The notes under the pieces are model-generated. The model did not search any database and was not told the origin of the DNA. It saw nothing but the letters and a program-made list of their open reading frames with translations. A stretch of DNA of 64,000 nt from Seminavis robusta. Its lineage: Eukaryota > Bacillariophyta > Bacillariophyceae > Naviculales > Naviculaceae. The DNA is taken from assembly GCA_903772945.1 (NCBI GenBank), contig CAICTM010000220.1, forward strand, positions 17,714 through 81,713. The letters run 5' to 3'. The translations under genes were made by a program, and so were the position numbers. Below are positions 40,646 through 51,731 of the stretch, one piece after another. The number at the start of each line of letters is the position of its first letter. The first letter of the stretch is position 1.

Positions 40646-41252
40646 AGCCATGACTCTAAGCGGAGCAATGTGGTAGCACACATGCTCCAATTAGACTGGC
40701 TGCCACTGCAGATAGTGCTAGGAGCCACTCATTGTTCTGAGCAGCCACCAAAGGAAGAGGACAATGATGTCCTTTTTTTACTGCTGTATGCCGTTGGTTG
40801 GCTGGAGCCATGTTGTTTGTTGAACGATCGATCGATCGTTCGTGTCGTTGCGCTTTTCGGCCGATGACCGACTCCGGCCTTGATGCGAGGACAACGGCTA
40901 CCGCCACGGCTACCGCCACCACTGCTACTGCTACTGCTACTACTGGGGTTGTTGCTGGGGCCTTTGTTCGTTCGTGGCGCCGCTACTCGACCATGGCTAC
41001 GGCTACTACTGTTGGTCGTTGTGCAGTAGTGCCCTTCGGCAGGAGCTTTGGTGTCGATCGAACGAACGAACGACCGAGTGATCGTTTGGGTTTTTCTCGT
41101 GTGCTTTTCACGATGACCGAGTCGATCGATCGTACTGGACTCCTCTATGAGTATAAACTGCTTGGACTCCTCTACGAGTATAAACTGCTTTGACTCCTCT
41201 ACGAGTATAAACTGACTGGACTCTGGCCTTGATGCGTTCACCACCTGGTGTT
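40646..41252 (+). repeat. repeat D, copy 1
   Basis: Begins AGCCATGACTCTAAGCGGAG and includes the near-palindrome GGACAATGATGTCC, a GATCGATCGATCG run, CTACCGCCACGG and CTACTG trinucleotide stretches, and three 27-bp tandem units near its end. It ends in TTCACCACCTGGTGTT, which is one unit of the minisatellite found at 46090 and 49850. Long open frames on both strands follow from triplet composition and are not taken as genes. Confidence 0.75.
41137..41217. repeat. three 27-bp tandem units within D
   Basis: Three consecutive units of GACTCCTCTAYGAGTATAAACTG plus four bases. A related CCTCTATGAGTGTAAACTGG occurs once in each C copy, for example near 50545. Confidence 0.9.
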
Positions 41253-43422
41253 ATCCACGATGGACCTGAGCTTCTCAGACCTCGATGTTGAAGAAGCGGA
41301 GCCTGCAGCATTGCCAAGTGCTGCCGACGGGGATGAACCGGGCGACAAACGACACTCATTAGAGGAATTCATTGGCAGCAAATCTTCCATAATGAAAGGC
41401 GTTGGATCGGTAGCTGGACAGACAATGGACCCCTCTATAGTCACTGGTGCTGCTGTATTGGGATCTACGAGAAGCGAGAGAAAAACGGCCCCGGACGGAG
41501 TAGCGTCCGTAGCAATGAAAACAGCAAGGGCGAAGATGATCCGAAGGCTTCATACCGGAGCAGCAAAAGAAAACCCAGATGCTGCTGTCCTCGATGCAGC
41601 CCAAACTCACAACGCAAAGCGTGACGTACATGGATCTCGTGACAGACGAAGCAGAGGCGTACAGAGAACTCGATCAAGATCGCTAACGGATGTTGGCCGT
41701 GCAGGAAGACGAAGCAAGGAGAAAAACCTCGGGGGTCCAGGCGACGAGCGAGTATAACGTCAATCAGTCGGCCCCCAAGGATGGAAGCGGAAACAGCCGA
41801 GGGCGTGATAGCGCCGACCAGAGGTCCGGTACTCGTTCAAAGTCCCTCACGAAATTCTTTGAGGGTGAAAAGGCATCCCAAACAGAGACGGGACAGACTT
41901 CGACAACCAGAAGCCGCGGCAGCCGTGAAAGTATGACCAAGAGCCGAACCAGCGAGACGACTGCAGAAGCAGAACGTGACCGAAATCGAGGCCGAGACAG
42001 AGATAAAACACGCGATCGCAGGCGCTCCAGGTCTAGGTCGTTAACTGATATGGACTCAATGAGACAAAAGGATGCCGCAAAGGGCGCTGCAAAGCGAGCT
42101 TCCATGGCGTCTGAAACACAGAGACCAAGGGCACCCGACAAGGAAAACCGCCGTCGTTCCACAACGTCAGAGGCGGAAAGGATGAAGAGGGGGAACAAGA
42201 GTTCGGGTAGACTTAGCAAGACAACCCACCACGCCAGGGCGCGAACAAGCACTCAAGAAGAACCAGCGACCGTCTCGGCACAAGTCTCCATCTGAACCTC
42301 GGAGCAGTATCAGCTTCCAGTGAAGCGTCGGCTTCTCGAGTGCGAGGACGCGAAAACGGAGATCGCAAACCAGAATTGCGACGACGACGGTCTAGTTCCT
42401 TGTCGGATATGGAAGGCATGGACAAGGAACGTCACGGAAGACGCGAGAGTACAACAAACAAGGAAGGTACGGGAAGATCAGGCCGACGCAACCGACGCGG
42501 CGATTCAATGGGCCAGAGTGAGCATGTTCAACCACGTCGGCGTCGACCCGAACGACAAAGATCAAGGTCGCTGACAAACATGGATCAAAGGGATCGCCGG
42601 GGCAAGAAGCGAGAGGTGGCGAGTGGAGTGGATGGCAACCCCCAGCAAGAGGGTGTTACGACACCTCGCCCCAATATGCTTTCCTACGATTGGCAACAGC
42701 ACAGCGCATCTACAACGTCCATGATGTCGAATTCTTCTAAACCGCAGCGTGACAGAAGGGCTACCCTCGCACGAACACGATCTCAGTCACTATCTAGTCT
42801 TTTCGGCGACAAGAGCCGAGGCCACACGTCGGATGCATCTATCGAGGGGTCAACGCACAAAGGAGGGTCAGCCGGGTACAACTGGTCTCAACATGGCCGC
42901 ACAGACGAAACAGGAAGAACAGTTTCTTCTGGGGCCGACGGAGCGGTGTCACCGGGGCCAAACCACGGCGCACTAGGAATCTACGCGGAGAAGGACCACG
43001 GAGCCCTAGGAAGCGTCAAGATGCCGGTTATGATTGGAATGCACACGTCAGCCCGACCTCCAACAAAGGCGACGATGGTGGAGTGGACAAACGTTCACTG
43101 TTGTCACGATCCAAGAGCCGATCGCTGACAGATTTGGGCCGGTCCATCGCGGACCTGGACGGTCTCATCACGACCAGCATCGAGGAGAGTCCATTTGAGA
43201 ATTCTGATCGATCTAAGATTTCTGCTGATGCATCCAGCAATAGCTTGGCCATTTCAAGAAGCTCGCTGAACGCGTCTGGTATTGATTTGCAAAAGAGCAT
43301 TACTGCAACTCAGGCGGCTACTAGTCTACAAACCGCAACACCCCTGAGCATGATCATCTGGACGCTCTGGGAGAAGGTTCGGACAGACAACAGGCGATTC
43401 GACAACCGAGTCATCAAAGTGA
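41253..43422 (+). pseudogene. 5'-truncated, frameshifted copy of the motif-repeat gene
   Basis: Matches 36341-38522 but has no start and several single-base deletions that break the frame near 41513, 41750, 42240, 42963 and 43358. It retains the RxRSxSL and YDW motifs in pieces. It is either a partial duplicate or an allele fragment. Confidence 0.75.
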
Positions 43423-43864
43423 GACAGCGCCAAGCTGGCTACTAGCTAGATAATGTCTCCTGCTGCGTTTGGCGGCCTTCTTTTGTCAATAACCGAAAGC
43501 AGCTACAGCTACTACACCAGTGGCTAGCTGGAACTTTGGAATGTACCATACTGCTATGGTTTTGTTGGTCTACGGCCATGTCGTGATGTTGGGCCTGGAG
43601 GGCCCTGAGTAGTAGCAAGAGGGCCTGCCTGGAGATAGATGTGCCAGAGTGGGGCTCAGAATTGGTGCTTTGCTATTTCTGAAGTTTGTCCTGCAGCCTT
43701 GTGAGAGAGGACCCTGGCTGACGTGAATAGAGGAATCAGCCTTTTGTGAACTTTAAGTATTACTGGCAGTAGCTGCCTGCCTGTGGAGCTTTACGGCGCA
43801 TATTGTAAATTGATCTCTGATCCAGTGTCAAAGATGAAGCAAACAAAAACAATAAAGGAACTAG

Positions 43865-45055
43865 CTAGTGCTTGGATGAACTTCGGTCAAGGGAACTTGA
43901 GGCTTTGCGTTTGAGGGCAGGTCTCTTCAACTTGGCCTTGTTGCATTTTCCTGCTTGAGGGGAACTCCATTTGTGAGGTGCTTCACGCAAGAGCCCGTAG
44001 AGCAATGGGACAAGCTGTTGGACACGGACACCTTTCGGAGTGCCTGCTTGTGAAATCACCGAGGTTACTAGTTGGGCCATGTCCAGAGACTTCTCCGTAC
44101 CTCGCAACAGATGCCTACCAAAGCGGTTGAGTGTTGTGTGGTAGACAATGATTTCATCCTTTTCGGTTTTCTCGCACATGTGACCATAGTGCCAAGCCAG
44201 CCGTATTTTGACATTTGTCAGAGTTGTATTCCGCTGCAAGATCTCAATCATGCGGGCCGCATATGTTTTGGCATGGACTCTACCGATACTTGTAGCTATT
44301 AGTTGGAGCTTGAACTCCTGCAGCTTTGAGGCATTGCCCACTCCAGCCAAAGCATCCAAAAGTGGCAGCAAAATCTTTTTTCTTGTTTTTTTCTCATTGG
44401 CAATTTCACAGGAGAATATTTCGAGAGACTGCAACGGACCAGATGCAATTTGGTAGGAGATGGCTTCAACCAGGTTACAATCAATAGCATCTCCTACGTC
44501 GATTCGCAATTTCAAAACGTCCAGCTTTGTCATGTTCCGCACCTTTGATGCCAATGCAGACCTTGCTTCTATGATGTCTCCATCTCCGAATTTGCTTGGA
44601 AGAACTGGGAGAATTGTATTTCTGCTTAGGACAGCATCGCCATATCCCTTCCATGTGCTGATTCAAATGCCTTGGTAAAGGGGCTTCTGATCTTTTTAGG
44701 ATTCTCGGAATACGTTAGGGCTTCTGGAAACAAGACAAAGAAAGTCTCGAACCGCGTTAGCTGTCCCAATTCAAGTATGTGCAACATGATTGGAGCAATC
44801 GATTTTGGTTCCATTACGCTGGGATCCACTATATACACGGCCCTTGAGAAACTCAATGACATCACGCCTCGGACCATGATAACATGTCCCGGAAGACATC
44901 ATCCGTCATTGCTGGGATCTGCTTGATGACAACGGACCATCTCCAAAGGTGCTCCTGTGACCACCAAGTTGTGAAGTGGCGACAGGCCTTGGAGGTCATC
45001 CAGTACACAAACTCCCTATTGGGATTCTCTCCGTCTTGAATCTGAAGAGTGGCAT
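43865..45055 (-). pseudogene. ankyrin-like gene, copy B
   Basis: Direct copy of 38969-40173 with the same overall shifts plus further small deletions (for example near 44605 and 44915-44935). Confidence 0.65.
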
Positions 45056-45097
45056 GGGTCGTCAAAATCTTCAAAAATGATCAAGCAGTATCAGGTA

Positions 45098-45476
45098 CTG
45101 GAAAGTCCGCAAATGCTGAAATCGCTGAAGCTATGTAAAGTGTTGATTTTGGTTCAACAGTAGAGATTCGTTAAACAGTTAGTCAACCTTTTTCAACACT
45201 TTTCACACCTTTTCAACACTTTTTCAACACTGTTGAATACAGTTCAACACTGTTTTCAACACTGTTATATTATTATTTGCAGTAAAAGTGTTGAAAAACT
45301 GTACAAATTCAACAGTATTTTCAACAGTTGCTGAAGAGAATCACAGTTAATCACAACTTTTTCAGCACTTTTCAACACATAATCAACACTTTTTCAACAC
45401 TTATGATCATTATTAACAGTTCAAGGTGTTTAATTAAGAGAGTTTCAAGGAAATTCAGTTTTGCGGGACTTTCCAG
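45098..45476. mobile_element. MITE, copy B
   Basis: Same TA-flanked terminal repeats and TTCAACA-packed interior as 40216-40619; 379 bp, shortened by scattered deletions. Confidence 0.7.
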
Positions 45477-45502
45477 TAGCAAGTAGCAAGGCTTGGCGCT
45501 GT

Positions 45503-46100
45503 AGCCATGACTCTAAGCGGAGCAATGTGGTAGCACACATGCTCCAATTAGACTGGCTGCCACTGAGATAGTGCTAGGAGCACTCATTGTTCTGAGCAGC
45601 CACCAAAGGAAGAGGACAGATGTCCTTTTTTTACTGTGTATGCTTGGTTGGCTGGAGCCATGTTGTTTGTTGACGATCGATCGATCGTTCGGTCGTTGGC
45701 TTTTCGGCGATGACCGACTCGGCCTTGATGCGAGGACAACGGCTACCGCCACGGCTACCGCCACCACTGCTACTGCTATCTACTTACTGGGGTTGTTGCT
45801 GGGGCCTTTGTTCGTTCGTGGCGCCGCTACTCGACCATGGCTACGGCTACTACTGTTGGTCGTTGTGCAGTAGTGCCCTTCGGCAGGAGCTTTGGTCGTC
45901 GACGAACGAACGAACGACCGAGTGATCGTTTGGGTTTTTCTCGTGTGCTTTTCACGATGACCGAGTCGATCGATCGTACTGGACTCTCTATGAGTATAAA
46001 CTGCTTGGACTCCTCTACGAGTATAAACTGCTTTGACTCCTCTACGAGTATAAACTGACTGGACTCTGGCCTTGATGCGTTCACCACCTGGTGTTTCTGC
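45503..46100 (+). repeat. repeat D, copy 2
   Basis: Matches 40646-41252 with several small deletions and continues directly into the minisatellite. Confidence 0.75.
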
Positions 46101-46365
46101 TAGCCATGTCTTCGGCCTTGATGAGTTCACCGACTGGTGTTTCTCTAGCCACACTTGCCATGATGAGTTCACCGCCTGGTGTTTCTCTAGCCCCCTGCCA
46201 TGATGAGTTGTCACAACTGGTGCTTTCTAGCTCCGCAATGGCATCTTGAGCACAACTGTGCTTACTCTTTGAGCGACCAATGTGCTTCGTCTCCCATCTT
46301 GGCGACACAACTGGTGCTTCTCTCCCTCAGCAAACGCTGGAGTGTATCGTCTCCTCCTGGCTGAA
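46080..46365. repeat. minisatellite at the centre of the first palindrome
   Basis: Imperfect units of about 32-42 bp built on GATGAGTTCACCGCCTGG then TGTTTCTCTAGCC, grading into CATCTTGAGCACAACTGGTGC-type units. The same array is at 49850-50110. It occupies the spacer between D copy 2 and its inverted partner. Confidence 0.7.
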
Positions 46366-46995
46366 CACCAGGTGGTGAACGCATCAAGGCCAGAGTCCAG
46401 TCAGTTTATACTCGTAGAGGAGTCAAAGCAGTTTATACTCGTAGAGGAGTCCAAGCAGTTTATACTCATAGAGGAGTCCAGTACGATCGATCGACTCGGT
46501 CATCGTGAAAAGCACACGAGAAAAACCCAAACGATCACTCGGTCGTTCGTTCGTTCGATCGACACCAAAGCTCCTGCCGAAGGGCACTACTGCACAACGA
46601 CCAACAGTAGTAGCCGTAGCCATGGTCGAGTAGCGGCGCCACGAACGAACAAAGGCCCCAGCAACAACACCAGTAGTAGCAGTAGCAGTAGCAGTGGTGG
46701 CGGTAGCCGTGGCGGTAGCCGTTGTCCTCGCATCAAGGCCGGAGTCGGTCATCGGCCGAAAAGCGCAACGACACGAACGATCGATCGATCGTTCAACAAA
46801 CAACATGGCTCCAGCCAACCAACGGCATACAGCAGTAAAAAAAGGACATCATTGTCCTCTTCCTTTGGTGGCTGCTCAGAACAATGAGTGGCTCCTAGCA
46901 CTATCTGCAGTGGCAGCCAGTCTAATTGGAGCATGTGTGCTACACATTGCTCCGCTTAGAGTCATGGCTACAGCGCCAAGCCTTGCTACTTGCTA

Positions 46996-47399
46996 CTGGA
47001 AAGTCCCGCAAAAGCTGAATTTCCTTGAAACTCTCTTAATTAAACACCTTGAACTGTTGAATAATGATCATAAGTGTTGAAAAAGTGTTGATTGTGAGTG
47101 TTGAAAAGTGTAAAAAGTGTTGATTAACTGTTGATTCTCTTTCAGCAACTGTTGAAAATACTGTTGAATTTTTGTACAATGTTTTCAACACTTTTACTGC
47201 AAACTACTAGTAATAGATTCAACAGGTGTTGAAAACAGTGTTGAACTGTATTCAACAGTGTTGAAAAAGTGTTGAAAAGTGTTGAAAAGTGTTGAAAATG
47301 TTGAAAATTTCTAACTTTAAGAATCTCTTGACTGTTGAACCAAAATTCAACACTTTTACATAGCTTTTCAGCGATTTCAGCATTTGCGGGACTTTCCAG
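46996..47399. mobile_element. MITE, inverted copy
   Basis: 404 bp, same terminal repeats and flanking TA. Its interior differs from copy A near 47075-47110 and 47295-47330, so it is not a plain assembly echo. Confidence 0.75.
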
Positions 47400-47441
47400 T
47401 ACCTGATACTGCTTGATCATTTTTGAAGATTTTGACGACCC

Positions 47442-48646
47442 ATGCCACTTCTTCAGATTCAAGACGGAGAGAATCCCAATAGGGAGTTTGTGTACTTGGA
47501 TGACCTCCAAGGCCTGTCGCCACTTCACAACTTGGTGGTCACAGGAGCACCTTTGGAGATGGTCCGTTTGGTCTATCAAGCAGATCCAGCAGCAATGACG
47601 GATGATGTCTTCCGGGATGCATGTTATCATGGTCCGAGGCGTGATGTCATTGAGTTTCTCAAGGGCCGTGTATATAGTGGATCCCAGCGTAATGGAACCA
47701 AAATCGATTGCTCCAATCATGTTGCACATACTTGAATTGGGACAGCTAACGCGGTTCGAGACTTTCTTTGTCTTGTTTCCAGAAGCCCTAACGTATTCCG
47801 AGAATCCTAAAAAGATCAGAAGCCCCTTTACCAAGGCATTTGAATCAGCACATGGAAGGGATATTGGCGATGCTGTCCTAAGCAGAATGATACAATTTCT
47901 CCCACGTTCTTCCAAGCAAATTCGGAGATGGAGACATCATAGAAGCAAGGTCTGCATTGGCATCAAAGGTGCGGAACATGACAAAGCTGGACGTTTTGAA
48001 ATTGCGAATCGACGTAGGAGATGCTATTGATTGTAACCTGGTTGAAGCCATCTCCTACCAAATTGCATCTGGTCCGTTGCAGTCTCTCGAAATATTCTCC
48101 TGTGAAATTGCCAATGAGAAAAAAACAAGAAAAAAGATTTTGCTGCCACTTTTGGATGCTTTGGCTGGAGTGGGCAATGCCTCAAAGCTGCAGGAGTTCA
48201 AGCTCCAACTAATAGCTACAAGTATCGGTAGAGTCCATGCCAAAACATATGCGGCCCGCATGATTGAGATCTTGCAGCGGAATACAACTCTGACAAATGT
48301 CAAAATACGGCTGGCTTGGCACTATGGTCACATGTGCGAGAAAACCGAAAAGGATGAAATCATTGTCTACCACACAACACTCAACCGCTTTGGTAGGCAT
48401 CTGTTGCGAGGTACGGAGAAGTCTCTGGACATGGCCCAACTAGTAACCTCGGTGATTTCACAAGCAGGCACTCCGAAAGGTGTCCGTGTCCAACAGCTTG
48501 TCCCATTGCTCTACGGGCTCTTGCGTGAAGCACCTCACAAATGGAGTTCCCCTCAAGCAGGAAAATGCAACAAGGCCAAGTTGAAGAGACCTGCCCTCAA
48601 ACGCAAAGCCTCAAGTTCCCTTGACCGAAGTTCATCCAAGCACTAG
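47442..48646 (+). pseudogene. ankyrin-like gene, inverted copy
   Basis: Same coding content and same two frame changes as 38969-40173, on the opposite strand. Starts at ATG 47442 and ends with the Lys/Ser-rich tail at 48646. Confidence 0.65.
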
Positions 48647-48975
48647 CTAGTTCCTTTATTGTTTTTGTTTGCTTCATCTTTGACACTGGATCAGAGATCA
48701 ATTTACAATATGCGCCGTAAAGCTCCACAGGCAGGCAGCTACTGCCAGTAATACTTAAAGTTCACAAAAGGCTGATTCCTCTATTCACGTCAGCCAGGGT
48801 CCTCTCTCACAAGGCTGCAGGACAAACTTCAGAAATAGCAAAGCACCAATTCTGAGCCCCACTCTGGCACATCTATCTCCAGGCAGGCCCTCTTGCTACT
48901 ACTCATGGCCGCACTCCAGGCCCAACATCACGACATGGCCGTAGACCAACAAAACCATAGCAGTATGGTACATTC

Positions 48976-49000
48976 NNNNNNNNNNNNNNNNNNNNNNNNN
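48976..49000. other. assembly gap (25 N)
   Basis: Twenty-five N directly in the sequence, separating two inverted-repeat structures. Order and distance across it are not proven. Confidence 1.
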
Positions 49001-49836
49001 CCGCAATCTGGTTGGCATGGGCAGTTCGCTAGGACTATTTAGGTACGACCAAATACACCTAGAGTATGTAGTGTCGGAACGATAGTGCTAGGGTTGGGGA
49101 ACAACGGTGATATCCAGTGCACAGTGCACCAATCCAAAACCGTTGGAACCCAACATTGAACTGAGAAGAGCCCATGTGCTGACGAACAGCGTGTCGCAGA
49201 CACGATGCCGAAAGCCCCATGTCAACTGAGTCAGCGGACACCCGGAGTGGTATACAGTCGACTGTAGACCACCTTTACTCTAGGTGTAAACACACGAAAG
49301 AAAATAGGCGCGCAGAAAGATGCGAGCAACATACTGTACGAGTGAATGGAGGCCGAAACTTTAAAATTAGGTCACTGGAATGACAAAAAAGTAGCCAGTT
49401 TACACTCATAGAGGAGGAAGAGCCAGGCGCAAAGGGCGACCATGGCAATCAATCAGCAGCACAAAGGGCCACAACCACCACCGTTCAAAGACGGAGGCAA
49501 CAGGGCCACACCAAAAGGAATTCACGGCCTCAATCGCTGGCATAGTCAGCTCCACACCAATCGGGTACCAAGGGCTGTCACTGTGGTGTGTGGTGTGGCA
49601 TGGTAAAGGTGGCTGGTCACCACCACCACCTGGACCAAAGTCTCGCGGCGCGCCAAGTCATATTGGATGGAAGACTTAAGGGGCGGGGCAAGACTTAGAG
49701 GGCAAAGTCAAGACTTAGAAGCCCCAGTCCTTTTCAAGCATCGACTTCGCGCGAAGGACTTTTGTTGTTGTTGTTGAAAATCGCGAAACGCGAAATCGCG
49801 ACCATGACCCTGAAGTCGGGACGCACGGCAACAACG
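49001..49836 (-). repeat. repeat C, copy 1 (inverted, cut by the gap)
   Basis: Reverse complement of about 50123-50970. It forms the left arm of a palindrome with copy 2. Confidence 0.85.
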
Positions 49837-49849
49837 GTTCTGCTAGCCA

Positions 49850-50110
49850 TGTCTTCGGCCTTGATGAGTTCACCGACTGGTGTTTCTCTAGCCACACTTG
49901 CCATGATGAGTTCACCGCCTGGTGTTTCTCTAGCCCCCCTGCCATGATGAGTGTCACCAACTGGTGCTTCTCTAGCTCCGCCAACTGCATCTTGAGCGAC
50001 ACCAACTGGTGCTTCGTCCCCATCTTGAGCGACACCAACTGGTTCTTCTCCCATCTTGAGCACACCAACTGGTGCTTCGCTCCCCTCCTCAGCCAACTGG
50101 CCCTGGAGTG
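49850..50110. repeat. minisatellite at the centre of the second palindrome
   Basis: About seven units of 32-42 bp with ACCAACTGGTGCTTC or ACCGCCTGGTGTTTC cores, the same family as 46080-46365. Read on the minus strand it gives repeated E[AT]PVG peptides, but no gene context supports coding. Confidence 0.75.
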
Positions 50111-50122
50111 ATCGCCTTGCTA

Positions 50123-51000
50123 CCGTTGTTGCCGTGCGTCCCGACTTCAGGCATGGTCGCGATTTCGCGTTTCGCGATTTTCAACAACAACAACAAAAGT
50201 CCTTCGCGCGAAGTCGATGCTTGAAAAGGACATGGGGGCTTCTAAGTCTTGGACTTTGCCCTCTAAGTCTTGGCCCCGCCCCTTAAGTCTTCCATCCAAT
50301 AATGACTTGGCGCGCCGCGAGACTTTGGTCCAGTGGTGGTGGTGACCAGCCACCTTTACCATGCCACACCACACACCACAGTGACAGCCCTTGGTACCCG
50401 ATTGGTGTGGAGCTGACTATGCCAGCGATTGAGGCCGTGAATTCCTTTTGGTGTGGCCCTGTTGCCTCCGTCTTTGAACGGTGGTGGTTGTGGCCCTTTG
50501 TGCTGCTGATTGATTGCCATGGTCGCCCTTTGCGCCTGGCTCTTCCTCCTCTATGAGTGTAAACTGGCTACTTTTTTGTCATTCCAGTGACCTAATTTTA
50601 AAGTTTCGGCCTCCATTCACTCGTACAGTATGTTGGCTCGCATCTTTCTGCGCGCCTATTTTCTTTCGTGTGTTTACACCTAGAGTAAAGGTGGTCTACA
50701 GTCCGACTGTATACCACTCCGGGTGTCCGCTGACTCAGTTGACATGGGCTTCGGCATGTGTCTGCGACACGCTGTTCGTCAGCACATGGCTCTTCTCAGT
50801 TCAATGTTGGGTTCCAACGGTTTTGGATTGGTGCACTGGTGCACTGGATATCACCGTTGTTCCCCAACCCTAGCACTATCGTTCCGACACTACATACTCT
50901 AGGTGTATTTGGTCGTACCTAAATAGTCCTAGCGAACTGCCCATGCCAACCAGATTGCGGACAGCTGAGGCGGTGGCTGGGAGTCGAGGAAGACTCCTGT
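50123..51000 (+). repeat. repeat C, copy 2
   Basis: Starts CCGTTGTTGCCGTGCGTCC and includes TCGCGATTTCGCGTTTCGCG, three CTAAGTCTTGG-like blocks and a conserved tail ending GTCGAGGAAGACTCCTGT. No transposase, terminal inverted repeats or clear target duplication were found. A 119-codon frame inside it (50514-50873) is preserved only as far as the DNA is and is not taken as a gene. Confidence 0.75.
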
Positions 51001-51350
51001 AGCCATGACTCTAAGCGGAGCAATGTGGTAGCACACATGCTCCAATTAGACTGCTGCCACTGCAGATAGTGCTAGGAGCCACTCATTGTTCTGAGCAGCC
51101 ACCAAAGGAAGAGGACAATGATGTCCTTTTTTTTTAAGGGGCTCTTCTCAGTTCAATGTTGGGTTCCAACGGTTTTGGATTGGTGCACTGGTGCACTGGA
51201 TATCACCGTTGTTCCCCAACCCTACACTATCGTTCCGACACTACATACTCTAGTGTATTTGGTCGTACCTAAATAGTCCTAGCGAACTGCCCATGCCAAC
51301 CAGATTGCGGACAGCTGAGGCGGTGGCTGGGAGTCGAGGAAGACTCCTGT
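51001..51350 (+). repeat. D fragment followed by a second C tail
   Basis: 51001-51135 equals the first 135 bp of D, cut at the T-run. 51140-51350 repeats the last 210 bp of C and runs directly into the 5' region of the ubiquitin-like gene. The same mosaic is at 56158-56507. Confidence 0.75.
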
Positions 51351-51731
51351 TGTCGTTTGTCCTTTCGCTCGTGTTTCGTGTTTCGCTTTGTTGGTCGTGG
51401 ACCACTGCTGTGTTCTGACAGCTTTGCCGCTTTACTTCAATGACTTTCCCATGCCACTTTTCAACTTTTCGTTCTTGCAAGCAAGGGTATCTTTTTACAA
51501 GATACATCAACCCAAAGGAAGTGTGCGGGGAAGTTATGAATCCGCGAACTCTGCCATCGCATTCACCAGGAAGCTCTTCTTCTACTTTTCTCTGAGTAGA
51601 GCATCCATTGAAACTGCCATTTGAAAGCAAGGGCACTGCAGTCTGGTCCCCGTCGTCTCCTTTGGTCAAGCCTGAAGCTCAGCTACCGTATCTATACTCT
51701 TTTAGTTTGTTCATTATTTTCAAGATTCAAG

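Larger units (their letters stand above)
36341..41252 (+). repeat. tandem duplication, unit A (4.9 kb)
   Basis: Contains the 3' part of the motif-repeat gene, the ankyrin-like pseudogene, the MITE and repeat D. It is followed immediately by unit B in the same orientation. The join is ...CACCTGGTGTT then ATCCACGATGGACC, so the end of D is stitched to the interior of the large gene. Confidence 0.85.
41253..46100 (+). repeat. tandem duplication, unit B (about 4.85 kb)
   Basis: Co-linear with unit A (36341-41252) but about 60 bp shorter. Most differences visible by eye are single-base losses, for example GCAAATG to GCAATG near 41513 and CTTCAATACC to CTTCATACC near 41550. This pattern is expected of an unpolished copy. 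Confidence 0.85.
46365..48975 (-). repeat. inverted copy of the A/B block
   Basis: Reverse complement of about 38650-41250: D, MITE, ankyrin-like pseudogene and 3' spacer, in that order. It is nearly identical to unit A and lacks the deletions of unit B, except in the MITE interior, where it differs by real substitutions and indels. It ends at the assembly gap. Confidence 0.85.

Noticed and set aside
40729-41244. 171-codon minus-strand frame in repeat D with repeated ESKQFILVE
   Set aside because: Both strands are open through triplet-repeat composition and the 27-bp units; broken in copy 2 and cut in other copies.
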